Positions 53,854 to 64,000 of a stretch of DNA of 64,000 bases are shown here, piece by piece. Positions within the stretch are counted from its first letter, which is position 1; each line of letters starts with the position of its first letter. The translations under genes were made by a program, and so were the position numbers. The stretch is from Micromussa lordhowensis. Its lineage: Eukaryota > Cnidaria > Anthozoa > Scleractinia > Lobophylliidae. The notes beneath the pieces were generated by a model, which worked only from the letters and a program-made list of their open reading frames with translations, was not told the origin of the DNA and ran no database searches. The stretch is taken from contig OZ026599.1 of NCBI GenBank assembly GCA_964020085.1, forward strand, positions 32,098,229-32,162,228. The letters run 5' to 3'.

Positions 53854-56800
53854 CTATGCGTAGTAGGTCATTCCTGCTCCCAAGGGGGGTCCGTACATCG
53901 GTCTTGACTGGGGGTAGGCCGGTGGGGCTCGCGCCCAGTAGGACATTGGGTAACAGCTGTTGGCGGCTGGATGTGGGAAGAGCGAGGAGGCAGCGGGAAA
54001 ACCGGCATAGAAATCGGAGCCTGGGAACTTGTAAGCGGCTTGAGCATGCGCCTGAGCGTCGGACGTGATTGGTTGATTGAGCTGGGCGAGTCCTTGGAAA
54101 TCAAATTTGTAGGCATATCTCTTGCCGTGGATTTTGGTCATGATGTTCTTGTCGTAATAATATCGCAGAGCTCGGCTAAGCTTGTCGTAGTTCATGTTGG
54201 GCTTGTTTTTGCGCTCGCCCCACTTTCGGGCGACTTCGTCGGGATCCACTAGTTTGAATTCGCCATTGGCACCCTCCCAAGCGATGCAAGTCGAGTTCTT
54301 GGGGTCAGACAAGAGCTCGAGGAGAAACTGCCACAATTGTATCTGTCCGCTGCCTGTACTTGAGGGCTCTGGGCGGTTGGGAATGTTGCCACTGGTGAAA
54401 GAGCTTGGGAGAGCCTGAGACTCGGGAACAGACATTGGTCTCGATGGGACAACACTGTCTTTCATGTGCGACAGTCTTGCAGTTGAAGATGGAGTCGCCC
54501 ATGAGGCTTGGCTTCTCTCTAAGGATTCTAGAAACGTAAAGAAAAAACACATTTAAGAAAAAACGCAGGGAAAAGCAACTAAATCAGGATCAACAATAAG
54601 ACAATTTAATCATGTTAAAACCCTTTCTTCGTGTGTGTTCTGTTCGAGAGAAAATGAATTAAATCTCAACTCACCATTTGAATTGAATCGTCCCTGAAGA
54701 CCATGCTCGGAGCTCCTGGGAACCACAGATGGATTACTTGTGATAACAGGGTGTTGTCTTGAATCAAACAGGGGCGGAGAAGGAGTGTGATAAGTCGCTA
54801 AAAGGAAAATAACAAAAAAATATATGAGTTTATTGTCACAATCAGCTCAGGTTCAATGAATTCAGATTTACACTAACAAGATCTTCGCGGGGGGACAAGT
54901 GCGTCGCTATCTAGGGGGATAAATTTACAGTTGACTTGGGAAGGATAAGAGATCAAAGAAGATAACGAGTAAAAGAAAAGGAAAATAAAAATTTTCTTCA
55001 ATTACCTTGAGTCGAAGCAGGAGCGAGTGCGCTATCGATGTCATCAGACGTGAGATTTGGGAGTGGAGCTAAAAGAAACAGAACAAGTGGGTGAGTATAC
55101 AAATCTTCATCGAAAAACAACAAGAAATACTTTACGCACAAGAAAGGTATCAATAACTTCAGGCTTTGAAAAGGTTGCGTGTTCGTTTCTCACTTGTTAG
55201 TATCTACTTTCACCTCGACCCCACTGAAAATTGGATATATCCTAATCCAATTTATTTTCCCTCCACCCTATCATTACGCAGCAAAAAAAAAAAACTTCTA
55301 CTTCTTCAAAGGCGTACTGAATCTTTTCACAAGAACTACGGCGTTTCTTTCTTTTTCCCTTTATTTTATTTTCTACATACAATTGCTTTAAGAACACAAC
55401 TTACTTTTACGGAGTACACACAAATGCGCCATGAGGATGTCTCCATTGTACGCTGGGGCGAGTTTCATAAAACCTTCCCTGGTCAGCTTGCAAAGTTGTT
55501 TTCCGTCCATGTCAAATCGGTCTGCGTCGATATCTTTGAGGCTAAATTCCTTGATTGCCCACTGAATCCACTGGCGAACATGTTCCTTGGTCCAGCACAA
55601 AGGGTCTGATTAAAAACGAAAATAAAAACAGAAATTTAGTCGAGTAACAGGGAGAGCTTACTTACAATAATGACTTGATTGAGAGGCATTCGATAAGTGT
55701 CTTTGTCACTTAAAATTGTAGGGGAATGTTTTTTATGAGGGTTTATCCACTAAATCTGGGCAATAATTCTGAATTTCATCATTTTTTAAGTTGGTAATAT
55801 ACGAGGGCACTATCAGATATGTTTGGCAAGTTTTTACTTTTTTAACAAACAAGAAATAAAAAAACAAGCTTTCAATAAAACTCGAAAGGAAACAAGAGCA
55901 AGTTTCAAAAGTATAACTTCAATCCTTGTGTTCCCTTTGGGTTAGAAAAAGATACTTTCGCCCAGCGGGAAGTTCTTTTTTATTGTCAAAATTAGGCAAT
56001 CTATATTTGCATTTTCCGGTCGAGGTCGAGCTTGAACATTATCTCTAAATAGTTGAAATTCAAGTTTGGCGAAGGCAATTTTTCGACCAACTTTGGTTTC
56101 GTGTTCGAATCCTTGATCGCGTAACTTCTAATGATCTGCGGTTAACGAGTAAACGCTCTCATATTCACGTCCCGAGGTCAAACTCGAAAAGCAGGGGCGC
56201 GGTTTAAAGCAGGGCAACCCTAAATCCCCCTCTTACAAAGCCTTGAATACTTCGAAGAAACCCAATCAGCGAGTAATACAGAGTAACCCGAGCCGCTGCG
56301 TGTTTCAGCTGATCTTAGAGTGACACTCGATCTCTTGGGTGTGTCGTGAAGTGTCGAGTGCTCTTAGACAAAATTTGACAATTTGAATTTGTTAAACTTA
56401 CCAGCTGGAACGATGACTCGCTTCTCGTGCGAGAGATTTTGCGGGACAGGGGAGGGCGAATTTCTCTCGACGAAATCATTGCTCGGGACATAGGGTCTCT
56501 TCGCGAGTGGCTCCTCGAGCTCGGCTTCAAGAGGTCGCTTCTTGCTGAAGTAACTGCCATCGCTTTTGTGCGCTGGTTTCAGCGGCTTGTAGGGATCGTT
56601 GAACGAAGAATCGAAAAGTGATTGATCATCGGGAAGCAGCTCCTAGAGAGAAAAGCGTCAACGATTTTTTTTGTTAGAACCTTGACAGAAAACCCGCGCG
56701 GTCTTTTAAATACAAATTAGCGTCGAGCAGAAGTTTCTGGCAACAGAGCGGTCAAAACAACGGCGAAATCTGTTTTGACTAGAAGTGTTACCCAATTATG

Positions 56801-57462
56801 CACATGGCAATAACGTGAAATCTTTTTCTTCTCTCTGTTTTGTGGACAAATGGATTGAAAGCGGCTTATAACACAACCATTCTTACACTACCTTCATCAA
56901 AATGCTTAAGGAACAATTAAATCTTTTCAACCGCAACCAAAAAAATCCCTTGTCATCACAAGTTTTCAAAGCGCACGTATTCCTTTATCGACATTCATTT
57001 CGTAAAAACGAAAATGCATTTGCAATTTCAACATTTAATAAATCAAGAAGTTCTAAAAGTAACATTACACAGATCTCTTCATGACTAAGAAATTTTAGCG
57101 GAGTCTCTGCCCGTCTACGTTACGAAAATAAGACATTGCCACATTTAGAGCAAACAATTGAGCGGCAAAAGCATTCCTTTACATGAAGCGCGGACTTACG
57201 GAGTCAACATTTCATGTTTTTAAGCGATATTGGCAAACCCCAACTACTAATATCAAACCAAATAAAATATGATAAAAAATCAGAAATCACAAACTTTCTA
57301 AACGGCGAAAAGTTTCATACTTTGGGTTGATTTGAGTGAAAGCACCGTCGATTTAAATCACTGTCGAAACTCATAAAGATAATTGAACGAGTTAAGTTAA
57401 CTTACTTGAGCATAGACCGATGGATCGGGGACAACGTTGTGTTCAGCGCTTAAACCGTACAT
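53854..57462 (-). CDS. ERG: ERG/FLI1-type ETS transcription factor (six coding exons)
   Basis: Spliced gene of 452 residues: exons 57462-57406, 56642-56402, 55605-55405, 55068-55006, 54797-54675 and 54527-53854; all GT-AG, phases consistent. The Pointed/SAM domain (residues about 100-166) reads [20 protein letters not shown], then [10 protein letters not shown] and [13 protein letters not shown]. It is followed by [12 protein letters not shown], the linker signature of ERG/FLI1. The ETS domain (about 291-372) contains [37 protein letters not shown] with DNA-contacting Arg347 and Arg350, and [17 protein letters not shown]. The family binds GGA(A/T) sites in the nucleus; vertebrate members act in blood-vessel and blood development, and here the role is unknown. 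The C-terminus is rich in Tyr, Pro and Ala. Human FLI1 is 452 residues, so the gene looks complete. ERG versus FLI1 cannot be separated because those arose within vertebrates. Confidence 0.94.
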
Positions 57463-57623
57463 GGTTTCTGTGTTATTTCTAAAGAACAACAAGACAAATA
57501 ACAAATGTTAAAAGGCAGAGAAGTTAAAACACACCAAGGATTAAAAGAACAGTTCGGTCACTAAAGCGGGATTCTTGTGAAATCAACTAAGTGTAATTAG
57601 TCAGTTATAATAAAGGTACCCAC

Positions 57624-57905
57624 CTGAAGTAACTTTGCGGTAGTTTCAAGATGTAGTAAAGGTCTTTGACTTGTTGTAAGTTCGTCGATCGGTTAGAATC
57701 GCGAGTATCGGAATGTATTAAATAAATTCGTGAAGTTCTCTGGATTGATGATCTTGAAAAAAATTCGCAACAATCCGAAGTGATCCTGTGTAGAAAGTCT
57801 TCTGTGATGTTCCGGTAACTGCGGGGATTTGATATCCGTTCGAATAATACAAACTGTATCCTCTTGGTCTTCTGTAGCTGCTAGCGCTACTCAGTCATTC
57901 AATTC
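57624..57905 (-). other. probable 5' UTR exon of the ETS gene
   Basis: Coding exon 1 is preceded by an acceptor (exon begins at 57478). A good donor CAG|GTGGGT lies at 57624-57623 upstream, and a TATA box at 57935-57940 would place the start near 57905. The exon end and start are inferred from these signals alone. Confidence 0.45.
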
Positions 57906-57934
57906 AACTGGCGTTCCAGTGCTGAGCCGCTCGC

Positions 57935-57940
57935 TTTATA
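57935..57940 (-). promoter_or_regulatory. TATA box of the ETS gene
   Basis: TATAAAG on the minus strand in GATGTATAAAGCGAGCGG, about 30 bases before the proposed start and followed by a GC-richer stretch. No Inr was tested. Confidence 0.45.
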
Positions 57941-60900
57941 CATCAAGTGTCAAAATTCGTTTTAGAGGAGGTGGGCCGGTTTATGACAGCTCACCGATAG
58001 GTGGCAAATGTTTGTGACAAGACGCACCAATGAGCGTGCGGTCACTTGAAAAACAATCATTCCCTGGAGTGTTCTTCGACACCCACGCAAGACACGCCTT
58101 GATGACGTAAGCAAGAGGTCGTAACCCCTTGTCTGACCATAATCAAATGAACAATATCCAGATTGTCACTGCTATCCAATCACGTCCGCACTTCGCGATA
58201 AAGCCCTGACTGTGCTCGGAAAAGATAAACACTGCTATCATGTGATCCATATGACATTTTACTGAGGTAAACATTTTACGAACAGAAAAACAACATTTCT
58301 CAGAAAGGGCGGCGTTTTAACACGTCGTACGTGATTTCGACGTACTGCGAGAAGTTGAACGAAACTTCTTGCCTTAAATTTAACTCTGGAAATGGAGAAT
58401 AGTGAAAGATTAGAACAGGACAAATTAAATTTTGCTATTTGATCTCTAACTCGATGATCAAGAACGCTCTCGAGGGACTGTAACACAAAACGGTGGCTAA
58501 ATAATCCTTTCAAAGGTCGACTATAATCTGACAGTCGGGTTAGAGCGTAGCGTGCGATGTGGAAAAATATCTATCAATAAATTTTGTTCTACGTTGTTTA
58601 CCGGGTTTCCCGAATCAAACAAGACTCGGAAATTCAATTTCAACCCTCTTTGTGTGGCTCGAGACGGTAACAGAGTCTCCAGCCGAAATCCAGAGTACGT
58701 GGTAGAATGCGCTTTCGCCGTATTCCTTAATCTGACACGTCACGAAGGATTGTTATTTGTCATTTCACAGATGTCTTTCACTTGCTAATCAACTCTTTGT
58801 GTTTATGGTCCCAAGGGACAGGGTGGGGCGCTTAAACAATTTACCGCCAAATTGCTCTCAATGAATGAATGAAATGAATCGCGCTTGGCTGATTTCGTGA
58901 TTAACGTCGCCGCCGCTAAGTCATGTTTCGATTGTGGCGGGTAACCTCAGCAAACAACGAGCGCGGAGATTAGTCCACTCGGTAAAACGAATAAATCGTA
59001 AGTCACACTTAAGGATTCGCTATCCGTGTTTCGTTTGACGCGATACAAAGTAGAGTTTGACGCTTCGTGTGTTTATGACTGCATCTTTCTGTTTATCAAT
59101 GTATATTGCGGGAGGGAGCAATTTTTTACCCGTTCGAAGATTTGTTTTGATGGCGTGGAATGAAACCCTGGGTGATGGATTTAAACGTGTAATGGAGGTC
59201 GTGTTGTTGTGAAAAAACCCAAAGCAAATTTAAAGCTCCGATTGGTGGTGTTTTGCTTTGAATCTTAAATGACGTTATTAAGAATGTTTACTCGTGTGTG
59301 ACAGAATCACGGAGCGTGATTCCGGCACATTGATCAACAGTTGTCAATGGAAGGGCTTCTAGGAAACGATAAAGCGTTCTTTATATGCTGGCGATTGGAT
59401 TTGATTTCCCGTCCGACGTTTTCTGTCCTGGATTGATAAATGTCGGCTGACAAAGTGAAAGCAAAAGTTTCGAAATACTAATTCCACTAAATATCAAACC
59501 CCTGATGCCGTTACTTGACGCATGCTACACATTACGCCATGCGGAATATTCGCGAAGGACCTAGAAGGTTCAAAATGATTGCGCCCCCAATGCGCATACA
59601 AATTAGCCATTACGTGAAAGTGTCAGCCTTCGAGTTCTCACGTACGACTTCGCGCCGTGAACATGATTCGGTTCTACCACCGATTCTTCTTTGTAAACCG
59701 TGATTGTTCCAGGAACTTCGACTTTCTGGACTTGTACTGAAAACAACTCGAAAACACGCAGCGATCTGATGAAATGAAGGTTGCTTAGATTTGCAACACG
59801 ATGTAACGCGGGAGTAACAAGTTGCCACCTCAAGCGGTTTCATCCCACGCATTTTATTTGGAGTCATTTTCTCCATTCCGGTCGAAAATTAGTGTAAAGT
59901 TCAAGCTGTTGCCATGTTTTCACGAAAACAACTCGCCGCCGGTCGTTCAAAATACGATTTGATACTTGCACGCGTGCGTGCAATATTCAGGCGCACACTG
60001 GGGTCTCTCCGTGTTTTTTGTTTGCTATTTTCAAGGTTTGATTGCTTACGACAGTGCAAAAAACGTTCGGCCACAAAACCACACTGCTAAAGGTGAAAAT
60101 TATCAAACAGAAATAGGAAACAAGGCGTGCTGTGAACGCCTTGTGAAAGGCACGTACACCGGCGCTCAGTTGAGATCTAATAAGAAAGCATTTCTCAGTC
60201 GAATAGACCTTGTGTTCTCCGTGAAATAGTTATGTAATAGCTTTTGAGCTGAGAGGATTTAGTCCTTAACGCTGTAACGATGAATATTGTACTGACACAA
60301 CGTATTAATTCACTTCTATTTTGTAAGCAAGAAACTGCAAAGACCGCAGAGAGAGTCCCTTATTATCTACACACCTTGCGCACAAACTCATACAGTATAA
60401 ACTCGCGGGGGAAAAAACAAGCCCGGTCACCCAGGCAGATAAAACTCGCAGCTTTTTCTCTTCGTCTGGCCTGGGGATTCAGACAGTCAAAACATTCATC
60501 AAATTACTAACGACCACGCGCGGAAATTCACAGCGGAACGAGAACTAGAGATATAAATGGGCCACAATTCAATCCCGATATCGCCAATACAGCTCTCGAG
60601 ACGGCAAATTGACGAGGAAGAAAATGTGTCTTGTTTCAAGAGCGTAAATATCCCAAATTGGGTGACAAAAAGCTAGGTTCTATTTATCCACACACATGGC
60701 TGTGAGTTTGACAACCCGACCTTTTGTAACTTAGGTTGAGCTCAGTTGAATTTGATACGACAGACTACACGAGGCTAAGAGCATCAAAATTCTACCACCT
60801 TTTGGGCCGGCACAGAGACAGCATAAAAGTTTTCTTTTTTCACTTTTTGTTTTCCTAGACATCCTCCTTTCACAGGAAAGTATATAAACACTCAAGTCAA

Positions 60901-63900
60901 TAAAATCTGGGTGGAAAGTTTCTTTGAATGGAATGCGGACATTTTTTGCCAAAAACAACCTTATATCCACAATTTTGCGCAGAATAAGAATTAAAAACTT
61001 AGCGTCAATGATGACGAAAGGTTTTAGTAGCGGAAGCTCGTAGCCGAGTTTGAAAGATTGTTCGTAATTCCTGAAGCACCGCCACGAGTTCTGTTTTAAC
61101 ACGGGAACAAAGGGACAAAAATAGAATTCCTAATTCAGTTCGAAGAATTCCTACGGTAGAAATTTCTGCGAGTAAGCAATTTGCAGGAAAATAGCAACAG
61201 CAGATAACCGCAATTTATCATAGCGCATGTAAATTACTTTTGATTTCTTTTCAATGAAAGGAAAGCGTAACCCTCTAAACTCCACGCTGAAAACTGTTCA
61301 TCATTGTATTAGGTACTGTTGTTGCTTTCTGATGGAGCAAAACCGGAAAACAATCTTCAATACGTCAAGATCATCTACTCAGATTTATTGTATATGTCAC
61401 TCCGTCTCCTGCTGAAAACAAAATGAAAGATTCACAAAAGAGGTCGAGATGAAACGGAAAAGCACGCCCATATAGCGACTTCCGCCAGAGGTAGCAGTTC
61501 ATCGTTATCATGCCCATCAGGGAGATAATAAACTAGACTGCCATGCTTGATATTTTCCTTATTGACCTGATAGTTTAGGGGGTGTTGATAAACTGTCTTT
61601 CCAGTTTGTAAATTTTGAACTTTTAAAAAATCCGCGATGTTATTCTAGTTAAGCTATTTGAAAGGACCGTAAACCAAAATCTGGCTTTTTCAACTAAGCA
61701 GGAAATTGATATTTGTGTTCGCCTACGTTCTTTGGTAAAGCATAACAATATTACACTGCAGTAAAATTAAAATTGTCGCCGGCATTACGAACAAAAACAC
61801 GTTTTCAGTCCGCCGGTTCGTTGATCTTTTGATAGAAGTTTTAAAAATACAACAACGACCCCTTGAGAAAACAGAATTATAACAATAAGAAAGGGCGATA
61901 GCTTAAAATGAAAGGTTTGAAACGCAATAAAAACAAATTGAAACTCGACGATAACTTTACACTGTTTTGGATGCAAACGAATCGCTATTGGACAGGACAA
62001 TTACGCGCAAAGATGATATTTACAGTTTTTGTCTTTTAGTTTTCAAAAAAGCAAGTCTCCTTTATCATAACCGAAAACGTGTAGCGAACAATTCTGTACA
62101 CTGACTTCAAAGGGTGCGGTGATATCGAAACTGAAAAATATTTTTCTTTTTATAAGATAGAAAACACCTACAAGAAAATAAATATAAAAGCCTGGAATGT
62201 GAACTTTCCAACGAATTAAGTCAATTGACATAAAAAATAGTTATCGATTTCCAATAAAAGATCGAAAATAAGGAAAGCTGATAGACCTGATAGAGTTAAA
62301 AAAGAATATGAGAAGAATGACATAGGATAACTATATGACTGCGTAATCCAAAGGAAGAAAAATATGTTTGCTTCTTTAAAAACAAAACTATTTTCCAACA
62401 CTGAATACACGAGACCTGTAATTTGTTACATAACAGATTCTTAATTCATTTTAGTCAATACTGCACCACTTCCTTTGAACTACATCATTAAAGAATACAG
62501 TTCCACTTCATTAATCTATGTTTAGCCGAAATCTATATTGTGCTAAGACCGAAATAACATTCAGTGCGGAGAAAAAAATGTAAAAACAACATAGGTGCTA
62601 TTGAGTTTGATATCAAATATACAGCGATGTGATATTATTGTGGCTAAGTGTATAATTAGTTCTGGGGCAAATATATACAGAAAAATCTTGAAAACACAGC
62701 GAAGCGAAGTGTCAAAAGTGATTCACCAGCGCTACTTGTTTTAACAACTTTAATACAGTTATAAAATTCAAATTGACCGCGAGATAACAGCAGTCTTGTC
62801 TCATTTGTGGATAACAAACGGGCGAAAATATAAACAAAGCACGGCTCGAAAATGGAGGTGTAGTACATATGGGAAAGGTATTTTACTCTTTTCCAGTCAA
62901 CAAATTGGGCTTAAGCAAGCCGTTCGTCATTATGATATCAGTAAGTTGTTTGCCGGACTCATTGCGAAGTTATATCAAAAGTCTGTGGATGAAACAACGT
63001 GTAACATTCTAATGAAAGCTATTAAGCTGTTCTTTCGTGTGGTATTGTTTAATATGTTGTACAAAGTGTTCAAAAAGTTGGAGGATGAAACCATGAAACC
63101 GCAGAGTGCGACCATTCAAATGAAAGCAGTGCTTTCACGTGGTCCCCTTTTGTCTGTCGTTCTTTAGCAAAGTGAAGGCGGCGATTTTCTTCTTTCGTTT
63201 TAATGGTAACCACTCGTGGAATTAAAAGTGGTATTTATTCAGTAAATACAATGCTTTTGAGTTGGCAGCTTTCAGCTTGTTATCCAACGGTAATCTAAGC
63301 CACTGCCAATAATCGAACTAATTGACGCAGATTTTATGCGAGGAATTTTAATAGAGAACAACTCTATGACTTGAGATTGTATTGAAAGTGAACTAGGAGA
63401 CAGAACGGTGCCAGCGCCGGAAGTGATTGTAATTCCACCGACGCAGAGAAATTGTAAACAAGATTATTGAGTAAAAAAAATAATAAGAAGAAACAACACC
63501 GAGAGGGGAGGGGAGATTAATTAAGTAAAGCTCTGATTTATAGCTGTTTATTTAGTCCCCGATCATTTTTAAAAATGCATAAAAAGCTATATTTTGGGGG
63601 GAAAGAGCGCGGACAATTTTCACTCACTTCTAGCCATCGTATTGAGTGCAAATAGCACTGATAGGTATGTGTCTAAAGAAGCAAATAATAAATTTGTATG
63701 ACATTGAAGTTTGTAACGCCAAATTCTAAGCAAGGCAAGATTCATTGTGTGTTGAAAATGTGTAGAACGTAGTTGAGATTGAACGAGACTTTGGAGGGCT
63801 TTTTGACAGCATTATACAATTGCAAGCCTTCGAGATTTCAGTTACATGTTGCTGACAGGTTCAACATGTCGTCTGTCAGTTACTCTTCAGTGTATTGGAA

Positions 63901-64000
63901 ATGTAATTTGTTACACAGCACCAACAAATCACCACCGCTTTTGCTTTGAGCAGTCTATAGCTACTTCTAGTACTCGCTAGAGAAGTTGCTTTTCGTATAT
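57941..64000. other. upstream flank of the ETS gene, no gene seen
   Basis: Six kilobases without a supportable exon, repeat or RNA gene. GATA motifs occur (for example AAAGATAAACACTG near 58222), as would suit cis-regulatory DNA, but they are too common to mean much alone. The frame at 62796-63167 (123 aa) has no recognisable domain, and I do not call it. Confidence 0.5.

Noticed and set aside
60731..61102. 123-residue minus-strand frame
   Set aside because: No recognisable domain, and not supported by splice signals or neighbours.
62796..63167. 123-residue plus-strand frame
   Set aside because: No domain, signal or splice context that would support a gene.

Overview
The window looks like nuclear DNA from an animal, most likely an anthozoan cnidarian and probably a stony coral. 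That placement is inference. It rests on an AT-rich sequence full of short non-autonomous transposons, on split genes with animal-type GT-AG introns (a HAUS5-like augmin subunit and an ERG/FLI1-type ETS factor), and on a group of intronless class A GPCR genes, a layout common in cnidarians. There is no bacterial operon structure, CRISPR array or recognisable virus.

Layout. 1-2.4 kb: tRNA-derived SINE remnant and a TTAA-flanked element with a second TTAA-flanked element nested in it. 2.5-15.9 kb, minus strand: a 13-exon gene that I assembled exon by exon with every intron phase agreeing; its product (527 aa) fits HAUS5. Its introns carry SINEs, MITEs and microsatellites, and E2F- and YY1-like sites lie just upstream. 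16-20.6 kb: dense MITEs and palindromes, including a Harbinger/Tourist-like element. 20.6-22.2 kb, minus: an intronless acyltransferase of the HxxxD(G) CAT/condensation superfamily with an N-terminal membrane anchor. 22.2-28.2 kb: repeats, including an 846-bp TTAA-flanked foldback element. 28.2-44.7 kb: four intronless class A GPCR paralogues (three minus, one plus) separated by repeats. 44.7-53.2 kb: no gene seen; a large direct duplication (about 0.8 kb per copy), a SINE and a MITE family. 53.2-57.9 kb, minus: a complete six-coding-exon ERG/FLI1-type gene with PNT and ETS domains, a 5' UTR exon, a TATA box and a poly(A) signal. 58-64 kb: upstream flank of the ETS gene with no gene I can support.

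The genes do not form one pathway: a mitotic spindle factor, a membrane-anchored acyltransferase, a receptor cluster and a developmental transcription factor. The most interesting points are the receptor cluster, which shares an unusual cysteine arrangement and a probable gene-conversion tract, the acyltransferase, and the large number of TTAA-bounded non-autonomous elements. I found nothing that I can defend as a wholly new biological system.
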